Shown here in pieces: positions 1 to 9,032 of a stretch of DNA of 64,000 bases (position 1 is its first letter; every line of letters begins with the position of its first letter). The stretch covers positions 310,001-374,000 of the forward strand of contig NZ_JAHBAY010000007.1 of NCBI RefSeq assembly GCF_018499875.1, in the 5' to 3' direction. The notes under the pieces were generated by a model. That model ran no database searches. It had not been told where the DNA came from and was given only the letters and a program-made list of their open reading frames with translations. This DNA is from Kineosporia corallincola. GTDB taxonomy: Bacteria > Actinomycetota > Actinomycetes > Actinomycetales > Kineosporiaceae. A program made the position numbers and the translations under genes.

Positions 1-974
1 ATGGACTCGGCGGCCCGCTGCACCCCGTCGGCGATCCGCTTCACCAGGTCGCCCTCCGCGCTCCCGGAGGCGGCCAGCGCGGCGCCGGCGTTCAGCAGCA
101 CGGCGTCACGCACCGGGCCGGTCTCGCCGGCCAGCAGGGACCGCACCACGCCCGCGTTGTGCTGCGGGTCGCCGCCGCGCAGGTCGTCGAGCGTGGCCCG
201 GGGGAGGCCGAGATCGGCCGGGTCGAACACGCTCTCGGTGACGGCACCGCCGCGCACCTCCCAGACCCGGGAGGGGCCGGTGGTGGACAGCTCGTCGAGG
301 CCGTCGTCGCCCCGGAACACCAGCGCGGTGTCGCCCCGCTCGGCCAGCACGCCGGCCATGATCGGGGCCATCCGCAGGTTGGCGCAGCCGATCGCCGAGA
401 CGCCGGGCTGCGCCGGGTTGGTGAGCGGGCCCAGGAAGTTGAACGCCGTGGGCACTTTCAGCTCGGCCCGGGTCGGCCCGGCGAACCGCATGGCGGGGTG
501 GAACTTCATCGCGAACAGGAAGGTGATGCCGACCTCGCCCGCCACCTCGGCCACCCGGCCGGTGGGCAGGTCGAGACGCAGCCCGAGCTTCTCCAGCACG
601 TCGGCCGCGCCGGACGACGACGAGGCCGCCCGGTTGCCGTGCTTGATCACCCGCGCCCCCGCCCCGGCCGCGACCAGCGCGGACATGGTGGAGATGTTGA
701 CGGTCTTGTGCATGTCGCCGCCGGTGCCGACGATGTCCACCGCCGGGCCCGGGATCTCGATCCGCACGGCGTGCCGCAGCATGACCGCGACCAGACCGGC
801 CAGCTCCTGCACCGTCTCGCCCTTGGCCCGCAGCGCGACCAGGAAGGCGGCCAGCTGCACCGGGTTCGAGCGGTCGGTCATGACCTGCTCCATCGCCCAC
901 TCGGCCTCGGCCCGGGACAGGTCCTGCCCGGCGATCAGGGTGGAGATGAGCTGCGGCCAGGAGATGGTCGGCAT
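1..974 (-). CDS. trpD: Anthranilate phosphoribosyltransferase, C-terminus cut by the window edge
   Basis: Transfers phosphoribosyl from PRPP to anthranilate, the second step of tryptophan synthesis, in the cytosol. The reading frame opens with [20 protein letters not shown] and stays open to base 1. It contains the family PRPP-binding motif DIVGTGGD followed by KTVNIST, then [20 protein letters not shown], and [12 protein letters not shown]. About 324 residues are visible of the usual 345 or so, so only the tail is missing. The start at 974 has a GAGG about 10 bases upstream and lies 7 bases after the stop of the receiver-like gene, so the two are probably co-transcribed. The trpD next to ctaE-qcrCAB order is the same in mycobacteria and streptomycetes. 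Confidence 0.96.
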   Translation of the reverse strand, partial: MPTISWPQLISTLIAGQDLSRAEAEWAMEQVMTDRSNPVQLAAFLVALRAKGETVQELAGLVAVMLRHAVRIEIPGPAVDIVGTGGDMHKTVNISTMSALVAAGAGARVIKHGNRAASSSSGAADVLEKLGLRLDLPTGRVAEVAGEVGITFLFAMKFHPAMRFAGPTRAELKVPTAFNFLGPLTNPAQPGVSAIGCANLRMAPIMAGVLAERGDTALVFRGDDGLDELSTTGPSRVWEVRGGAVTESVFDPADLGLPRATLDDLRGGDPQHNAGVVRSLLAGETGPVRDAVLLNAGAALAASGSAEGDLVKRIADGVQRAAES

Positions 975-981
975 CGGGATA

Positions 982-1476
982 TCAGCCTCTACGACGACGG
1001 GCCAGGACGGTGATCGCCTCGGCCAGGGCACGGGGGTCGAGCGGGTGCGGCACGGCGGCGTCGGCGCGCGACCAGGTGGCCAGCCAGGCGTCCTGGGGGC
1101 GGCCGGTGAGTACGAGTACCGGCGGGCACTCGAAGATCTCGTCCTTGAGCTGGCGGCAGATTCCCATACCGCCGGCCGGGACCGCCTCGCCGTCGAGGAT
1201 CAGCACGTCGAAACCACCGGCGTCGACGGCCGAGATCACCGCGGGCGGCGTGGCGCACTCGGTCCACACGACCGCCGGGAGGTCTGCCGCCAGCCGCTTG
1301 CCGATCGCCATGCGCACCTTGGTGCGGGTGTCGGAGTCGTCGCTGTAGATCAGTAGCGAGATCGGTTTCGGGCCGGAGACCGGTTCACCGCCGGACAGCC
1401 GCGGGTCTTCGTGACCCTGGTCGAGCGGGTGCCCGGCCGGGGCCAGGTCGCCGGGATGGGCCGAGGTCGTCGTCAT
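982..1476 (-). CDS. Stand-alone receiver-like protein
   Basis: A 164-residue protein with one CheY-like domain from about residue 38 to the end and no output domain. The strand-1 acidic cluster is present (LLIYSDDSD), as is the likely phospho-acceptor (VLILDGEA) and the switch Thr (VLVLTGR). The conserved lysine position reads VPHPLDP, so the usual Lys of KP is replaced by His. The first 37 residues look disordered. Start chosen at ATG 1476 because AGGAGA lies 7 bases upstream; the frame is open further upstream but without a ribosome site. It is 7 bases upstream of trpD on the same strand and divergent from ctaE. Role unknown; it could act by protein contact. Whether it is phosphorylated cannot be told from sequence. 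Confidence 0.8.
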   Translation of the reverse strand: MTTTSAHPGDLAPAGHPLDQGHEDPRLSGGEPVSGPKPISLLIYSDDSDTRTKVRMAIGKRLAADLPAVVWTECATPPAVISAVDAGGFDVLILDGEAVPAGGMGICRQLKDEIFECPPVLVLTGRPQDAWLATWSRADAAVPHPLDPRALAEAITVLARRRRG

Positions 1477-2018
1477 CGATCGTCTCCTGATGGAGTGATT
1501 CCGTGTGTGCTCAGGTGCCCCGCCCGGCTGCCGGCGGGTGTCCGCTTTCCGTCGCCGATCGTATCGAAGGAGGAGATCGGCGTGCTGCCCGGGCCCACAT
1601 CCGGGACATTGGTCCCGGCGCCCGCCATTGGTCCTGGACGCGGTCGGGCGCCGCACGGTGACTGAACGCGACCGGCACTGTCCCGGCGGCCCGTCCGCGG
1701 GGTGCGACACGCCGGAGCCGTGAAGTTTCGTGACCGCCGTGCCGAATACCCCCGGCGTGTCGCAGGTATTCGCGATCCTGACCGCAACCAGGGCAACAGA
1801 AAGGAGTCAAGTGCGCCGATGAAGGCTGACGTGACGCCCATACCCGAGCAGGCCCGCGCGCAAGACGACACGTGTCAGCGGGGCTTCACCAAATTAGGCA
1901 ACGCCGGACTTGCGAAACAGCGTTCGACCTGCGGGAAGCCAAATCAGGCAACAGTTACGACACGGTGTGAGCCACGCAAGGGCCCCCCGCCCTCCATCCG
2001 GATCGACGTGAGGCCATA
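1477..2018. other. Divergent intergenic region with repeats, upstream of ctaE
   Basis: 542 bases between the receiver-like gene and ctaE with no convincing gene. It is less GC-rich than its surroundings from about 1780. It contains an 8-base inverted repeat, CGAATACC at 1743-1750 and GGTATTCG at 1765-1772, and two near-identical direct repeats, CCAAATTAGGCAAC (1889-1902) and CCAAATCAGGCAAC (1939-1952), spaced exactly 50 bases apart. A related AGGGCAACAG lies near 1790. An ATG at 1819 follows an AAGGAG, but the frame reads into low-complexity sequence and ends at ctaE, so it is not called. The region probably carries the control sites for the ctaE-qcrCAB operon. Confidence 0.6.
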
Positions 2019-2696
2019 ATGACGCCCGTGGCATCCGTAGCGGCAGTAGACGGCCCGGCTGGGCCGAACGTTCATGCGACTCTCAACCGACCCAACATGG
2101 TTCAGGTCGGCACGATCGTTTGGCTCTCCAGTGAGCTGATGTTCTTCGCGGGTCTGTTCGCGATGTACTTCACGATCCGCGCCGTCCAGCCCGACCTGTG
2201 GGCTGTAGAGCCGCTCAAGCTTGATATCCCCTTCTCCACGGCCAACACGATCAACCTGGTGCTCAGCTCGGTCTGGTGCCAGATGGGTGTGTTCGCCGCG
2301 GAGCGCTTCCAGCCCAGCGCCCTGGGCACCTGGTGGGCGCCGTGGACGCGGGAGCACGGATTCCGTAACTGGGGTATGCGGGAGTGGTACCTGCTGACCT
2401 ACGTCGCCGGTGCGATCTTCATCTGCGGCCAGGTCTTCGAGTACGCCAACCTGGTCTCCGAGGGCCTGACCCTCGGCAGCTCCGGCTACGGCTCGGTGTT
2501 CTACCTGACCACCGGCTTCCACGGCATCCACGTCACCGGTGGGCTCATCGCCTTCCTGTTGATCATCGGCCGCAGTTTCGCGGCCAAGCGATTCGGCCAT
2601 GCCGAGGCCACCAGCGCCATCGTCACGTCGTACTACTGGCACTTCGTCGACGTGGTCTGGATCGGCCTCTTCTTCGTCATCTACGTCATCAAGTGA
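2019..2696 (+). CDS. ctaE: Cytochrome c oxidase subunit III
   Basis: Subunit III of the aa3-type terminal oxidase, in the cytoplasmic membrane. The 225-residue product has about five membrane helices: around [76 protein letters not shown] and [20 protein letters not shown]. This is the short five-to-seven-helix form normal in actinobacteria. The conserved FHGxHVxxG and YWHFVDxVW motifs are intact. It heads ctaE-qcrC-qcrA-qcrB, the standard actinobacterial arrangement that encodes parts of the bc1-aa3 supercomplex. Subunits I and II (ctaD, ctaC) are not in the window. The upstream GTGAGG is a modest ribosome site. Confidence 0.97.
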   Translation: MTPVASVAAVDGPAGPNVHATLNRPNMVQVGTIVWLSSELMFFAGLFAMYFTIRAVQPDLWAVEPLKLDIPFSTANTINLVLSSVWCQMGVFAAERFQPSALGTWWAPWTREHGFRNWGMREWYLLTYVAGAIFICGQVFEYANLVSEGLTLGSSGYGSVFYLTTGFHGIHVTGGLIAFLLIIGRSFAAKRFGHAEATSAIVTSYYWHFVDVVWIGLFFVIYVIK

Positions 2697-2765
2697 CGCA
2701 CCGATGACTGAGAAAGCGCTGGACGTTTCGTCCGCACCTACTTCGGAACGTAGGAGTTCTACATC

Positions 2766-3554
2766 GTGAGCGCACTCGCTGCCCGGCGGCGGCACCCGTT
2801 GGCCACAGCACTTCTCGTGCTGCTGGGCCTGCTCGTGACGGGCGTGGCCTACGCCGCCGTGATGCCCAGTACGGCGGATGCCTCGACCGAATCAGCCTCT
2901 GCCGATGACATCGCGCAGGGGCAGAAGCTGTTCCTGGCCAACTGTTCCACCTGCCACGGCGTCGACGCGGAGGGCCGTAACGAGGCCCCGTCGCTGATCG
3001 GTGTCGGCGCGGCCGCCGTCGACTTCCAGGTCGGCACCGGCCGGATGCCGCTGGCCGCCAGCGGCCCGCAGGCCCCCGAGGCGCCGACTCGTCTGTCCGA
3101 CGAGCAGACCGCGCAGCTCGCCGCCTATGTCGCGAGTCTCGGGGCCGGACCGTCGATCCCGTCCGAGGAGGAGATCGACCCCGACGGGGGCGACGCTTCC
3201 AAGGGCGCCATGATCTTCCGCACCAACTGCGCCATGTGCCACAACTCGGCCGGTGCCGGTGGTGCGCTGACCCGGGGCAAGTACGCCCCGAACCTGAGCG
3301 ACACCAGCTACAAGCACATCTACGAGGCCATGCTCACCGGCCCGCAGTCGATGCCGGTCTTCGCCGACACGACGATCACGCCGGAGCAGAAGCAGGACGT
3401 CATCGCGTACCTGGCGACGATCCGTGAGACCCCGAACCCCGGAGGCCTGGCGCTGGGCCGGCTCGGACCGGTGAGTGAGGGTCTCGTCGCCTGGGTGCTC
3501 GGGCTGTCCGTGCTGATCGGTTTCGCGGTCTGGCTGGGGGCGAAGTCCTCGTGA
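2766..3554 (+). CDS. qcrC: Cytochrome bc1 complex dihaem cytochrome c subunit
   Basis: Carries electrons from the Rieske protein to the oxidase inside the actinobacterial supercomplex. 262 residues: an N-terminal membrane/signal segment (about 12-31), two class I cytochrome c folds with CSTCH at 60-64 and CAMCH at 155-159, and a C-terminal membrane anchor (about 239-257). A possible axial Met lies in RMPLA (94) for haem 1 and in SMPVF (196) for haem 2. The tandem c-haem architecture is the hallmark of actinobacterial QcrC. The start is GTG 2766, with TAGGAG about 8 bases upstream. Its stop overlaps the start of qcrA by GTGA, so translation is coupled. Confidence 0.97.
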   Translation: MSALAARRRHPLATALLVLLGLLVTGVAYAAVMPSTADASTESASADDIAQGQKLFLANCSTCHGVDAEGRNEAPSLIGVGAAAVDFQVGTGRMPLAASGPQAPEAPTRLSDEQTAQLAAYVASLGAGPSIPSEEEIDPDGGDASKGAMIFRTNCAMCHNSAGAGGALTRGKYAPNLSDTSYKHIYEAMLTGPQSMPVFADTTITPEQKQDVIAYLATIRETPNPGGLALGRLGPVSEGLVAWVLGLSVLIGFAVWLGAKSS

Positions 3555-4609
3555 GCAACGAAACGGGTGGGACCATGAGTACGCACGACCCGGACCACGG
3601 CGGGAGCGACGTGGCCCTCCAAGAGGGCGACCTGCCCGCCAGGTTCGACAACCCGGGGCTGCCGGAGCACGCGCACCGGCTGACCGACACCGACCCGAAG
3701 GCCGCCCGGCGCGCCGAGCGTCAGGTCGCGTTCCTCTTCGTGCTGTCGATGATCGGCACCCTGGTGGTGCTGGTCGGCTACTTCAGCGTGAAGTTCCACG
3801 ACAACCTCGGTTTCACCGAGTACCTGAACCGGCTCGAGCTGTCGAACAAGGTGCTCGGTATCGGCCTGGCGGTCGCCCTGCTGGGTATCGGTGTCGGTGC
3901 GGTGCACTGGGCCAAGACCCTGATGCCCGACGAGGAGCGCATCGACTACCGGCACCTCCAGCGCGGCACCGACGAGGAGCGCGCCGAGGCGGTCGAGAAG
4001 CTGGCGACCGGCGCCGAGGAGTCCGGGTTCGCCCGTCGTCCCCTGATCCGCAACACGCTGATCGGTGCGATGGCGCTGTTCCCGTTGCCCGGGCTGGTGT
4101 TCTTCCGGGACACCGGGCCGCTGCCGGGTGACGACCTCTCCACCACCTTCTGGAAGGCCGGCGACCGGCTCATGCTGGACCCGGAGGGTGGCCCGATCAA
4201 GGCGTCCGACATGGTCCTCGGCGCCGTCGCGCACGTCATGCCGGAGGGCATCGAGGAGTCCGAGCACCCGCTGAACGAGAAGGCCAAGGCCGCCGTTCTG
4301 CTGATCCGCCTGGAAGAGGACAAGCTGGCGGCCGAGTCGCTGCCGGGTGCCTACGGCGGTATCGTGGCGTACTCCAAGATCTGCACCCACATGGGTTGCC
4401 CGGTGGCCCTTTACGAGCAGCAGACCCATCACCTGCTCTGCCCGTGCCACCAGTCGACCTTCGACCTGACGCAGAACTGCAAGGTCATCTTCGGGCCGGC
4501 CAAGCGGCCGCTGCCGCAGCTGGCCATCACCGTTGACGACGAGGGATACCTGGTGGCCAAGGAGCCCTTCCACGAGGCCGTCGGCCCGAGCTTCTGGGAG
4601 CGCGGATGA
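3551..4609 (+). CDS. qcrA: Rieske iron-sulfur subunit of the bc1 complex
   Basis: Takes electrons from menaquinol and passes them to the c-haems. 352 residues with an N-terminal cytosolic part, three membrane helices (about 59-78, 101-120 and 170-186) as in other actinobacterial QcrA proteins, and a C-terminal Rieske domain. The cluster motifs are CTHMGC (278-283) and CPCH (297-300); Cys278, His280, Cys297 and His300 should bind the 2Fe-2S centre and Cys283/Cys299 form the disulfide. The start at GTG 3551 overlaps the qcrC stop; an in-frame ATG at 3575 is an alternative. The stop overlaps the start of qcrB (ATGA). Confidence 0.97.
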   Translation: MSNETGGTMSTHDPDHGGSDVALQEGDLPARFDNPGLPEHAHRLTDTDPKAARRAERQVAFLFVLSMIGTLVVLVGYFSVKFHDNLGFTEYLNRLELSNKVLGIGLAVALLGIGVGAVHWAKTLMPDEERIDYRHLQRGTDEERAEAVEKLATGAEESGFARRPLIRNTLIGAMALFPLPGLVFFRDTGPLPGDDLSTTFWKAGDRLMLDPEGGPIKASDMVLGAVAHVMPEGIEESEHPLNEKAKAAVLLIRLEEDKLAAESLPGAYGGIVAYSKICTHMGCPVALYEQQTHHLLCPCHQSTFDLTQNCKVIFGPAKRPLPQLAITVDDEGYLVAKEPFHEAVGPSFWERG

Positions 4610-6267
4610 GCACCACCAGCCCCATCACCAAAGCTGGCTCCACCACGGGCAACTGGCTCGACGAGCGGCTCGGCGCGTCCAAGGTCGTCAACGGCTTCTC
4701 GCGCAAGATCTTCCCCGACCACTGGTCGTTCATGCTCGGCGAGGTGGCGCTCTACAGCTTCGTCATCCTGCTGCTGAGCGGAACGTTCCTGACGTTCTTC
4801 TTCGTGCCGAGCGCCAGTGAGGTCGTCTACGACGGCCCCTACACCACGCTCGCCGGGCAGCACGTGTCCGAGGCGTTCGACTCGACGATGCACATCTCGT
4901 TCGAGGTGCGTGGCGGTCTGCTCATGCGGCAGATCCATCACTGGGCCGCGCTGATCTTCGTCGTGTCGATCATCGTGCACATGTTCCGGATCTTCTTCAC
5001 CGGCGCGTTCCGCAAGCCGCGTGAGATGAACTGGGTCATCGGCATGATCCTGGCCATCCTGGCGATCGCCGAGGGCTTCCTCGGTTACTCGATGCCCGAC
5101 GACCTGCTCTCCGGTAACGGTCTGCGCATCGCCCAGGGCATCATCCTGGGCATCCCGGTGGTCGGCTCGTACATCAGCTACTTCCTCTTCGGGGGCGGCT
5201 TCCCGGGCGACGCGTTCATCGCCCGGTTCTACGTGCTGCATGTGCTGCTGATCCCGGCCATCATGCTGGCGCTGATCACGTTCCACCTGATCCTGGTGGT
5301 CGTGCACAAGCACACCCAGTACCCCGGCCCGGGCCGGACCAACAGCAACGTGGTCGGTTTCCCGCTGTTCCCGATCTACACCGCCAAGGCCGGTGGATTC
5401 TTCTTCATCGTCTTCGGTGTCACCTCGCTGATGGCGGCGCTGTTCACCATCAACGCGATCTGGATCTACGGGCCCTACGACCCCTCGCCGATCGGTGCCG
5501 GTGCGCAGCCCGACTTCTACATGGGCTTCCTCGACGGCGCGGTCCGCATCACGCCGGGCTTCCTGGAGTTCGAGGCGTTCGGCTTCACCATCTCGCCGAA
5601 CATCTTCCTGCCCACCCTGGTGCTGCCGGGCCTGATGGTCACGCCCGCCCTGCTGTACCCGTGGATCGAGGCCTGGGTCACCGGTGACAAGCGCGAGCAC
5701 CACCTGCTCGACCGCCCGCGCAACGTGCCGACCCGCACCGGCCTGGGCGTCATGGCGATCACGCTGTACGTGCTGCTGTGGATCAGCGGTGGTAACGACG
5801 TCATCGCCACGCACCTGCACCTGTCGATCAACGACATCACGTACTTCCTGCGTGGTGCCGTGTTCATCCTGCCGCCGCTCGCCTACGTGATCACCAAGCG
5901 GATCTGCCTGGGTCTCCAGCGCAACGACCGCGAGAAGGTGCTGCACGGGCGGGAGACCGGCCGGGTGTTCCGCACCGAGGAGGGCGAGGTGTTCGAGCTG
6001 CACGCCCCGCTCTCGGCGAGCGATCGCTGGCTGCTCGTCGGCTTCGAGTCCCCGGTGGCCGGCAGCGCACTGCCCGCCTCGGACGCCGCCGGTGTCCGTC
6101 GCCCGGGCGGCAAGCTGGAGGGTCTGCGGCAGAAGATCAGCAAGTTCTACTTCGAGGACCGGGTCGCCCCGGTGACGCCGGCCGAGCTCGAGGCCGCGCA
6201 TCACCACGGCGAGCACGAGGAGATCTCGGCCAGCGGGGGCGCCAAGCCCATCGAGTCCGGCCACTGA
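4606..6267 (+). CDS. qcrB: Cytochrome b subunit of the bc1 complex
   Basis: Quinol-oxidising core of the bc1 complex. 553 residues with eight or so membrane helices. Haem b ligands are probably His111 and His125 in one helix and His212 and His227 in another. The Qo-site loop carries PDFY (in GAQPDFYMGF), the actinobacterial form of the PEWY motif. A cytosolic C-terminal tail of about 110 residues, rich in charged residues, follows the last helix. It starts within the end of qcrA (ATGA overlap) and is followed by a strong hairpin at 6285-6312 that probably ends the operon. Confidence 0.97.
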   Translation: MSTTSPITKAGSTTGNWLDERLGASKVVNGFSRKIFPDHWSFMLGEVALYSFVILLLSGTFLTFFFVPSASEVVYDGPYTTLAGQHVSEAFDSTMHISFEVRGGLLMRQIHHWAALIFVVSIIVHMFRIFFTGAFRKPREMNWVIGMILAILAIAEGFLGYSMPDDLLSGNGLRIAQGIILGIPVVGSYISYFLFGGGFPGDAFIARFYVLHVLLIPAIMLALITFHLILVVVHKHTQYPGPGRTNSNVVGFPLFPIYTAKAGGFFFIVFGVTSLMAALFTINAIWIYGPYDPSPIGAGAQPDFYMGFLDGAVRITPGFLEFEAFGFTISPNIFLPTLVLPGLMVTPALLYPWIEAWVTGDKREHHLLDRPRNVPTRTGLGVMAITLYVLLWISGGNDVIATHLHLSINDITYFLRGAVFILPPLAYVITKRICLGLQRNDREKVLHGRETGRVFRTEEGEVFELHAPLSASDRWLLVGFESPVAGSALPASDAAGVRRPGGKLEGLRQKISKFYFEDRVAPVTPAELEAAHHHGEHEEISASGGAKPIESGH

Positions 6268-6284
6268 TTCCTGGTTCCCTGTGG

Positions 6285-6312
6285 GGGCCGGCACCCGATC
6301 GGGTGCCGGCCC
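6285..6312 (+). terminator. Perfect 28-base palindrome after qcrB
   Basis: GGGCCGGCACCCGA is followed at once by its exact complement, giving a 12-14 bp stem, and then by TCGCGTTTTG. It lies 17 bases after the qcrB stop and before the phosphotransferase, so it most likely terminates ctaE-qcrCAB. Confidence 0.85.
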
Positions 6313-6407
6313 TCGCGTTTTGTTCGGGGACGACGAAAGAACCCGCGCCCGGCGCCGTTCCGGAAACCCAGGTGCTCCCCGCCCGGCCCGGCGGGTACCT
6401 TCGCCCG

Positions 6408-7172
6408 ATGCCGGAGATCCTGTCGGGTGGGGGAGTCAACGAGGTGTGGCGGGACGGGGCGAGGGTGCTGCGCCCGGCCGGCCCGTGGACACCCCGGGTG
6501 CACGGTCTGCTGAGACATCTTCGGGCGCAGGGTTTCACGGCGGCACCGGCACCGCACGGCCTGAGCGCCGACGGACGCGAGGTGCTGGACTTTCTGCCGG
6601 GCGACGTGAGCAACTACCCGCTGACGCCGGCCGCCGCCTCGTCCCGGGCGCTGGTGTCCGCCGCCCGGCTGCTGCGCGGCTACCACGACAGCACCGTGGG
6701 GTATCTGCCCGGCGACGGCTGGATGTTCCCGCCCCGGCCCCCGGCCGAGGTGGTCTGCCACGGTGACTTCGCGCCCCACAACTGCGTGATGGACGGCGAG
6801 GAGGTGGTCGGGATCATCGATTTCGACACCGCCCACCCGGGTCCGCGGCTGTGGGACGTGGCCTACGCGGTGTATCGCTGGGCCCCGCTGACCGCTGCCG
6901 AGGAGGGCTTCGGCACGGTGGCGGAGCAGGCGGTGCGGGCCCGGATGTTCTGCGACGCCTACGGTCTGGACGTCGCCGGCCGCGCCGCGCTGGTGGATCA
7001 GGCGATCGCGCGGCTGCACGACCTGGTCGCGTTCATGCGGGCCCAGGCCGCGGCCGGGTCGCGGGCCTTCGCCGCGCACCTGGCCGACGGGCATCACCTG
7101 CTGTATCGGGGGGACGCGGCCTACCTGGAACGGGAACGGGCGGGGTTCGAGGAGCATCTGCTCGGGCCCTGA
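6408..7172 (+). CDS. Aminoglycoside-phosphotransferase-family kinase
   Basis: A 254-residue protein with the APH/choline-kinase fold. The catalytic Brenner motif HGDFAPHN sits at 118-125 (base Asp120, Mg-binding Asn125) and the second metal motif IDFD follows at about 138-141. The N-terminal lobe is short (LSGGGVNEVWRDGARVLRPAGPW). Start chosen at ATG 6408; the open frame continues upstream but that part lies in the terminator of qcrB. TACCTT ends 8 bases before the ATG and there is no clear ribosome site, so a leaderless transcript is possible. Members of this family act on small molecules such as amino-sugars or homoserine; the substrate here cannot be told, and a resistance role should not be assumed. 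Confidence 0.9.
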   Translation: MPEILSGGGVNEVWRDGARVLRPAGPWTPRVHGLLRHLRAQGFTAAPAPHGLSADGREVLDFLPGDVSNYPLTPAAASSRALVSAARLLRGYHDSTVGYLPGDGWMFPPRPPAEVVCHGDFAPHNCVMDGEEVVGIIDFDTAHPGPRLWDVAYAVYRWAPLTAAEEGFGTVAEQAVRARMFCDAYGLDVAGRAALVDQAIARLHDLVAFMRAQAAAGSRAFAAHLADGHHLLYRGDAAYLERERAGFEEHLLGP

Positions 7173-7193
7173 GGAGCCCGCGGGTGCCGGCGG

Positions 7194-8954
7194 TCATGGG
7201 GCGGGCGGCACGGTCGCGTGAACGTCTTGCGGCAGGCCGAATCTCGCCTGGGCGGCGCCGCGGACCGGCCAGGCCCAGGTGCCCTCCAGCTCGACCAGGC
7301 GGGTGCCCGGCTGCTCCAGCCAGTTGAGCACGATCTCGGTCTCTTCCGGATGGGCCGAGGGATAGGGGACCTCGCGCGGCGTGACCACCTCGCCGGTCAG
7401 ATTGAGCGCGTTGACGTAGGGCATGGGGTCGGCGCCGGGCGGGGAGACCGTGGTGCCGGCCAGCCGGCCGTGCCGCACCAGGGCGAACTCCCAGCCGCCG
7501 CGCTCGGCCGGGCGGGCACCCACCAGGTGCGGCACCGCGGCGATCGGGGTGAGGCGCTGGGAGCGGGCCGCGCCGCGCAGGTACGACAGCAGCCGGTCGC
7601 GGTGCTGCGCCGCCTCTTCGTAACGCTGCACCTCGGACAGCGAACCGGCCCGGCGCAGCGCCGCCTCGACCACCTGACCGGAGTCGCTCAGCATGGCCAC
7701 GCGCACCTGCTCGGCGACCTCGGCGTAGCCCTGGGGGTCGATACCCCCGACGCAGGGGGCACCGCAGCGGCCGATGTCGGCCAGCATGCAGGCCGTGGCG
7801 TTGCGGGCCGGGCGTTTCGGCAGCCGGGGCGTGCAGCGCCGCAGCGGGTACGCCTCGTGCAGCGCCGCGACCGCCAGCTCGGCCTGCTCCTGCGAGGGGA
7901 ACGGGCCGGTGTAGGTGGCGCCGTCGGCCTGTACCTCGCGCACCACCGACAGCCGGGGGTAGGCCTCGCTGGTGAGCTTGACCCAGGGCTTGCGCTCGGG
8001 GGTCTTGGAGCGGCGGTTGTAGGGCGGCGCGTGCTCGGCGATCAACCGGATCTCGCGCACCCGGGCCTCCAGCGTGGTGGCGCAGGGCACCGGCGTGACC
8101 CGGGCGGCGCGGGCGACCATCTCGCGCATGCGGGTGCGCTGCTCGGCGGCGGTGAAGTAGTTGCGCACCCGGGTGCGGATGTTCACCGAGGTGCCGACGT
8201 AGAGCACCTGGTCCTTCTCGTCGCGGAACAGGTAGACCCCCGGGCCGGTGGGCAGCCCGTCGGCGAGATGCCGCTTGCGGCGCGTGCTCTCAGGCACCTT
8301 GGCGGAGAAGCCGCGCAGTTCGCCGAGAGTGGTGACGCCCAGGGTGCCGATGCGCCCGAGCAGGGCGTGCAGCACGTGCACGGTGGCCCGGGCGTCGTGC
8401 AGGGCCCGGTGGTCGGGCTCGATCGGTGAGCCGAAGAGCGCGGCGAGGGTGTGCAGCTTGCGGTTGGGCGCCTCGTCGTTGCTGATGATCTGCCGGGCCA
8501 GCCGCACCGTGTCGATCACCGTGTTGCCCGGCCACTCGTGCTCCAGCCGCTCGCACGCGGCCTTGAGGAAACCCACGTCGTAGGGGGCGTTGTGGGCGAC
8601 CAGCACGCTGCCGGCGCAGAACTCCAGGAACGAGGGGAGCACCGCGCCCAGCGACGGGGCGCCCGACACCATCGAGTCGGTGATGCCGGTGAGCATCGAG
8701 ATGAACGCCGGGATCGGGCTCTCCGGCCGGACCAGGGTCTGGAACTCGCCCAGTTGCTCGCCGCCGCGCACCTTGACCGCGCCGATCTCGGTGATGCCGC
8801 CGTCGGCCGGGGCACCGCCGGTGGTCTCCAGGTCGAACACCACGAAGGTGACCTCGGCCAGCGCCTGCGCGTCGGCCCGGGCCGGGCCGGACACGACGAG
8901 CTCTTCGGGCCAGAGCGCCTCCTGGGTGGGGACCTGCGGTGCCGTGCTGCTCAT
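7194..8954 (-). CDS. DEDDh 3'-5' exonuclease fused to a UvrC-like GIY-YIG nuclease
   Basis: A 586-residue DNA repair fusion. The N-terminal DnaQ-type exonuclease has DLET (Asp41, Glu43), VAHNAPYDVGF (Asp126) and HRALHD (182-187), the full DEDDh set. The second half resembles UvrC or Cho: GIY-YIG nuclease from about 236 (GPGVYLF, YVGTSVNIRTRVRNYF), then a UvrC-like region with YTGPF, a cysteine cluster (CMLADIGRCGAPC) and a UVR-like stretch (YEEAAQHRDRL). M. tuberculosis Rv2191, beside trpD and ctaE, has the same make-up. The start is ATG 8954, since TAACGT lies 7 bases upstream, fitting a leaderless transcript from a PafBC-type promoter. It likely nicks or trims damaged DNA; its exact substrate is not known. 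Confidence 0.94.
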   Translation of the reverse strand: MSSTAPQVPTQEALWPEELVVSGPARADAQALAEVTFVVFDLETTGGAPADGGITEIGAVKVRGGEQLGEFQTLVRPESPIPAFISMLTGITDSMVSGAPSLGAVLPSFLEFCAGSVLVAHNAPYDVGFLKAACERLEHEWPGNTVIDTVRLARQIISNDEAPNRKLHTLAALFGSPIEPDHRALHDARATVHVLHALLGRIGTLGVTTLGELRGFSAKVPESTRRKRHLADGLPTGPGVYLFRDEKDQVLYVGTSVNIRTRVRNYFTAAEQRTRMREMVARAARVTPVPCATTLEARVREIRLIAEHAPPYNRRSKTPERKPWVKLTSEAYPRLSVVREVQADGATYTGPFPSQEQAELAVAALHEAYPLRRCTPRLPKRPARNATACMLADIGRCGAPCVGGIDPQGYAEVAEQVRVAMLSDSGQVVEAALRRAGSLSEVQRYEEAAQHRDRLLSYLRGAARSQRLTPIAAVPHLVGARPAERGGWEFALVRHGRLAGTTVSPPGADPMPYVNALNLTGEVVTPREVPYPSAHPEETEIVLNWLEQPGTRLVELEGTWAWPVRGAAQARFGLPQDVHATVPPAP

Positions 8955-8961
8955 GTTCCAG

Positions 8962-8983
8962 ACGTTATGCCCACCCACCGACA
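8962..8983 (-). promoter_or_regulatory. PafBC-type DNA-damage promoter of the exonuclease/nuclease gene
   Basis: On the minus strand: TGTCGGTG (8983-8976), 8 bases, TAACGT (8967-8962), then 7 bases to the ATG at 8954. This equals the mycobacterial RecA-independent damage promoter consensus TGTCRGTG-N8-TAnnnT. It is the left arm of a divergent pair with the site at 9033-9054; both arms share the 16-mer CCAAGACTGTCGGTGG. Experimental binding in this organism is inferred. Confidence 0.85.
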
Positions 8984-9032
8984 GTCTTGGGACGGCCCCC
9001 GGGGAGCCGGAGGTGGTCCGCGGAACCAAGAC

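Noticed and set aside
1-1356. Long plus-strand frame of 451 codons
   Set aside because: It is the shadow of trpD and the receiver-like gene on the minus strand; its product is Ser/Arg/Pro-rich with no fold signal.
1702-2019. Possible small gene upstream of ctaE, including an ATG after AAGGAG
   Set aside because: The product is low complexity without family resemblance, and it overlaps the likely control region.
4429-6294. Minus-strand frame of 621 codons
   Set aside because: Lies opposite qcrB; the protein is an Arg/Asp/His/Gln-rich shadow as expected in high-GC DNA.
6408-7172. Antibiotic resistance gene
   Set aside because: The phosphotransferase family is broad, and neither the context nor the motifs show an aminoglycoside substrate.
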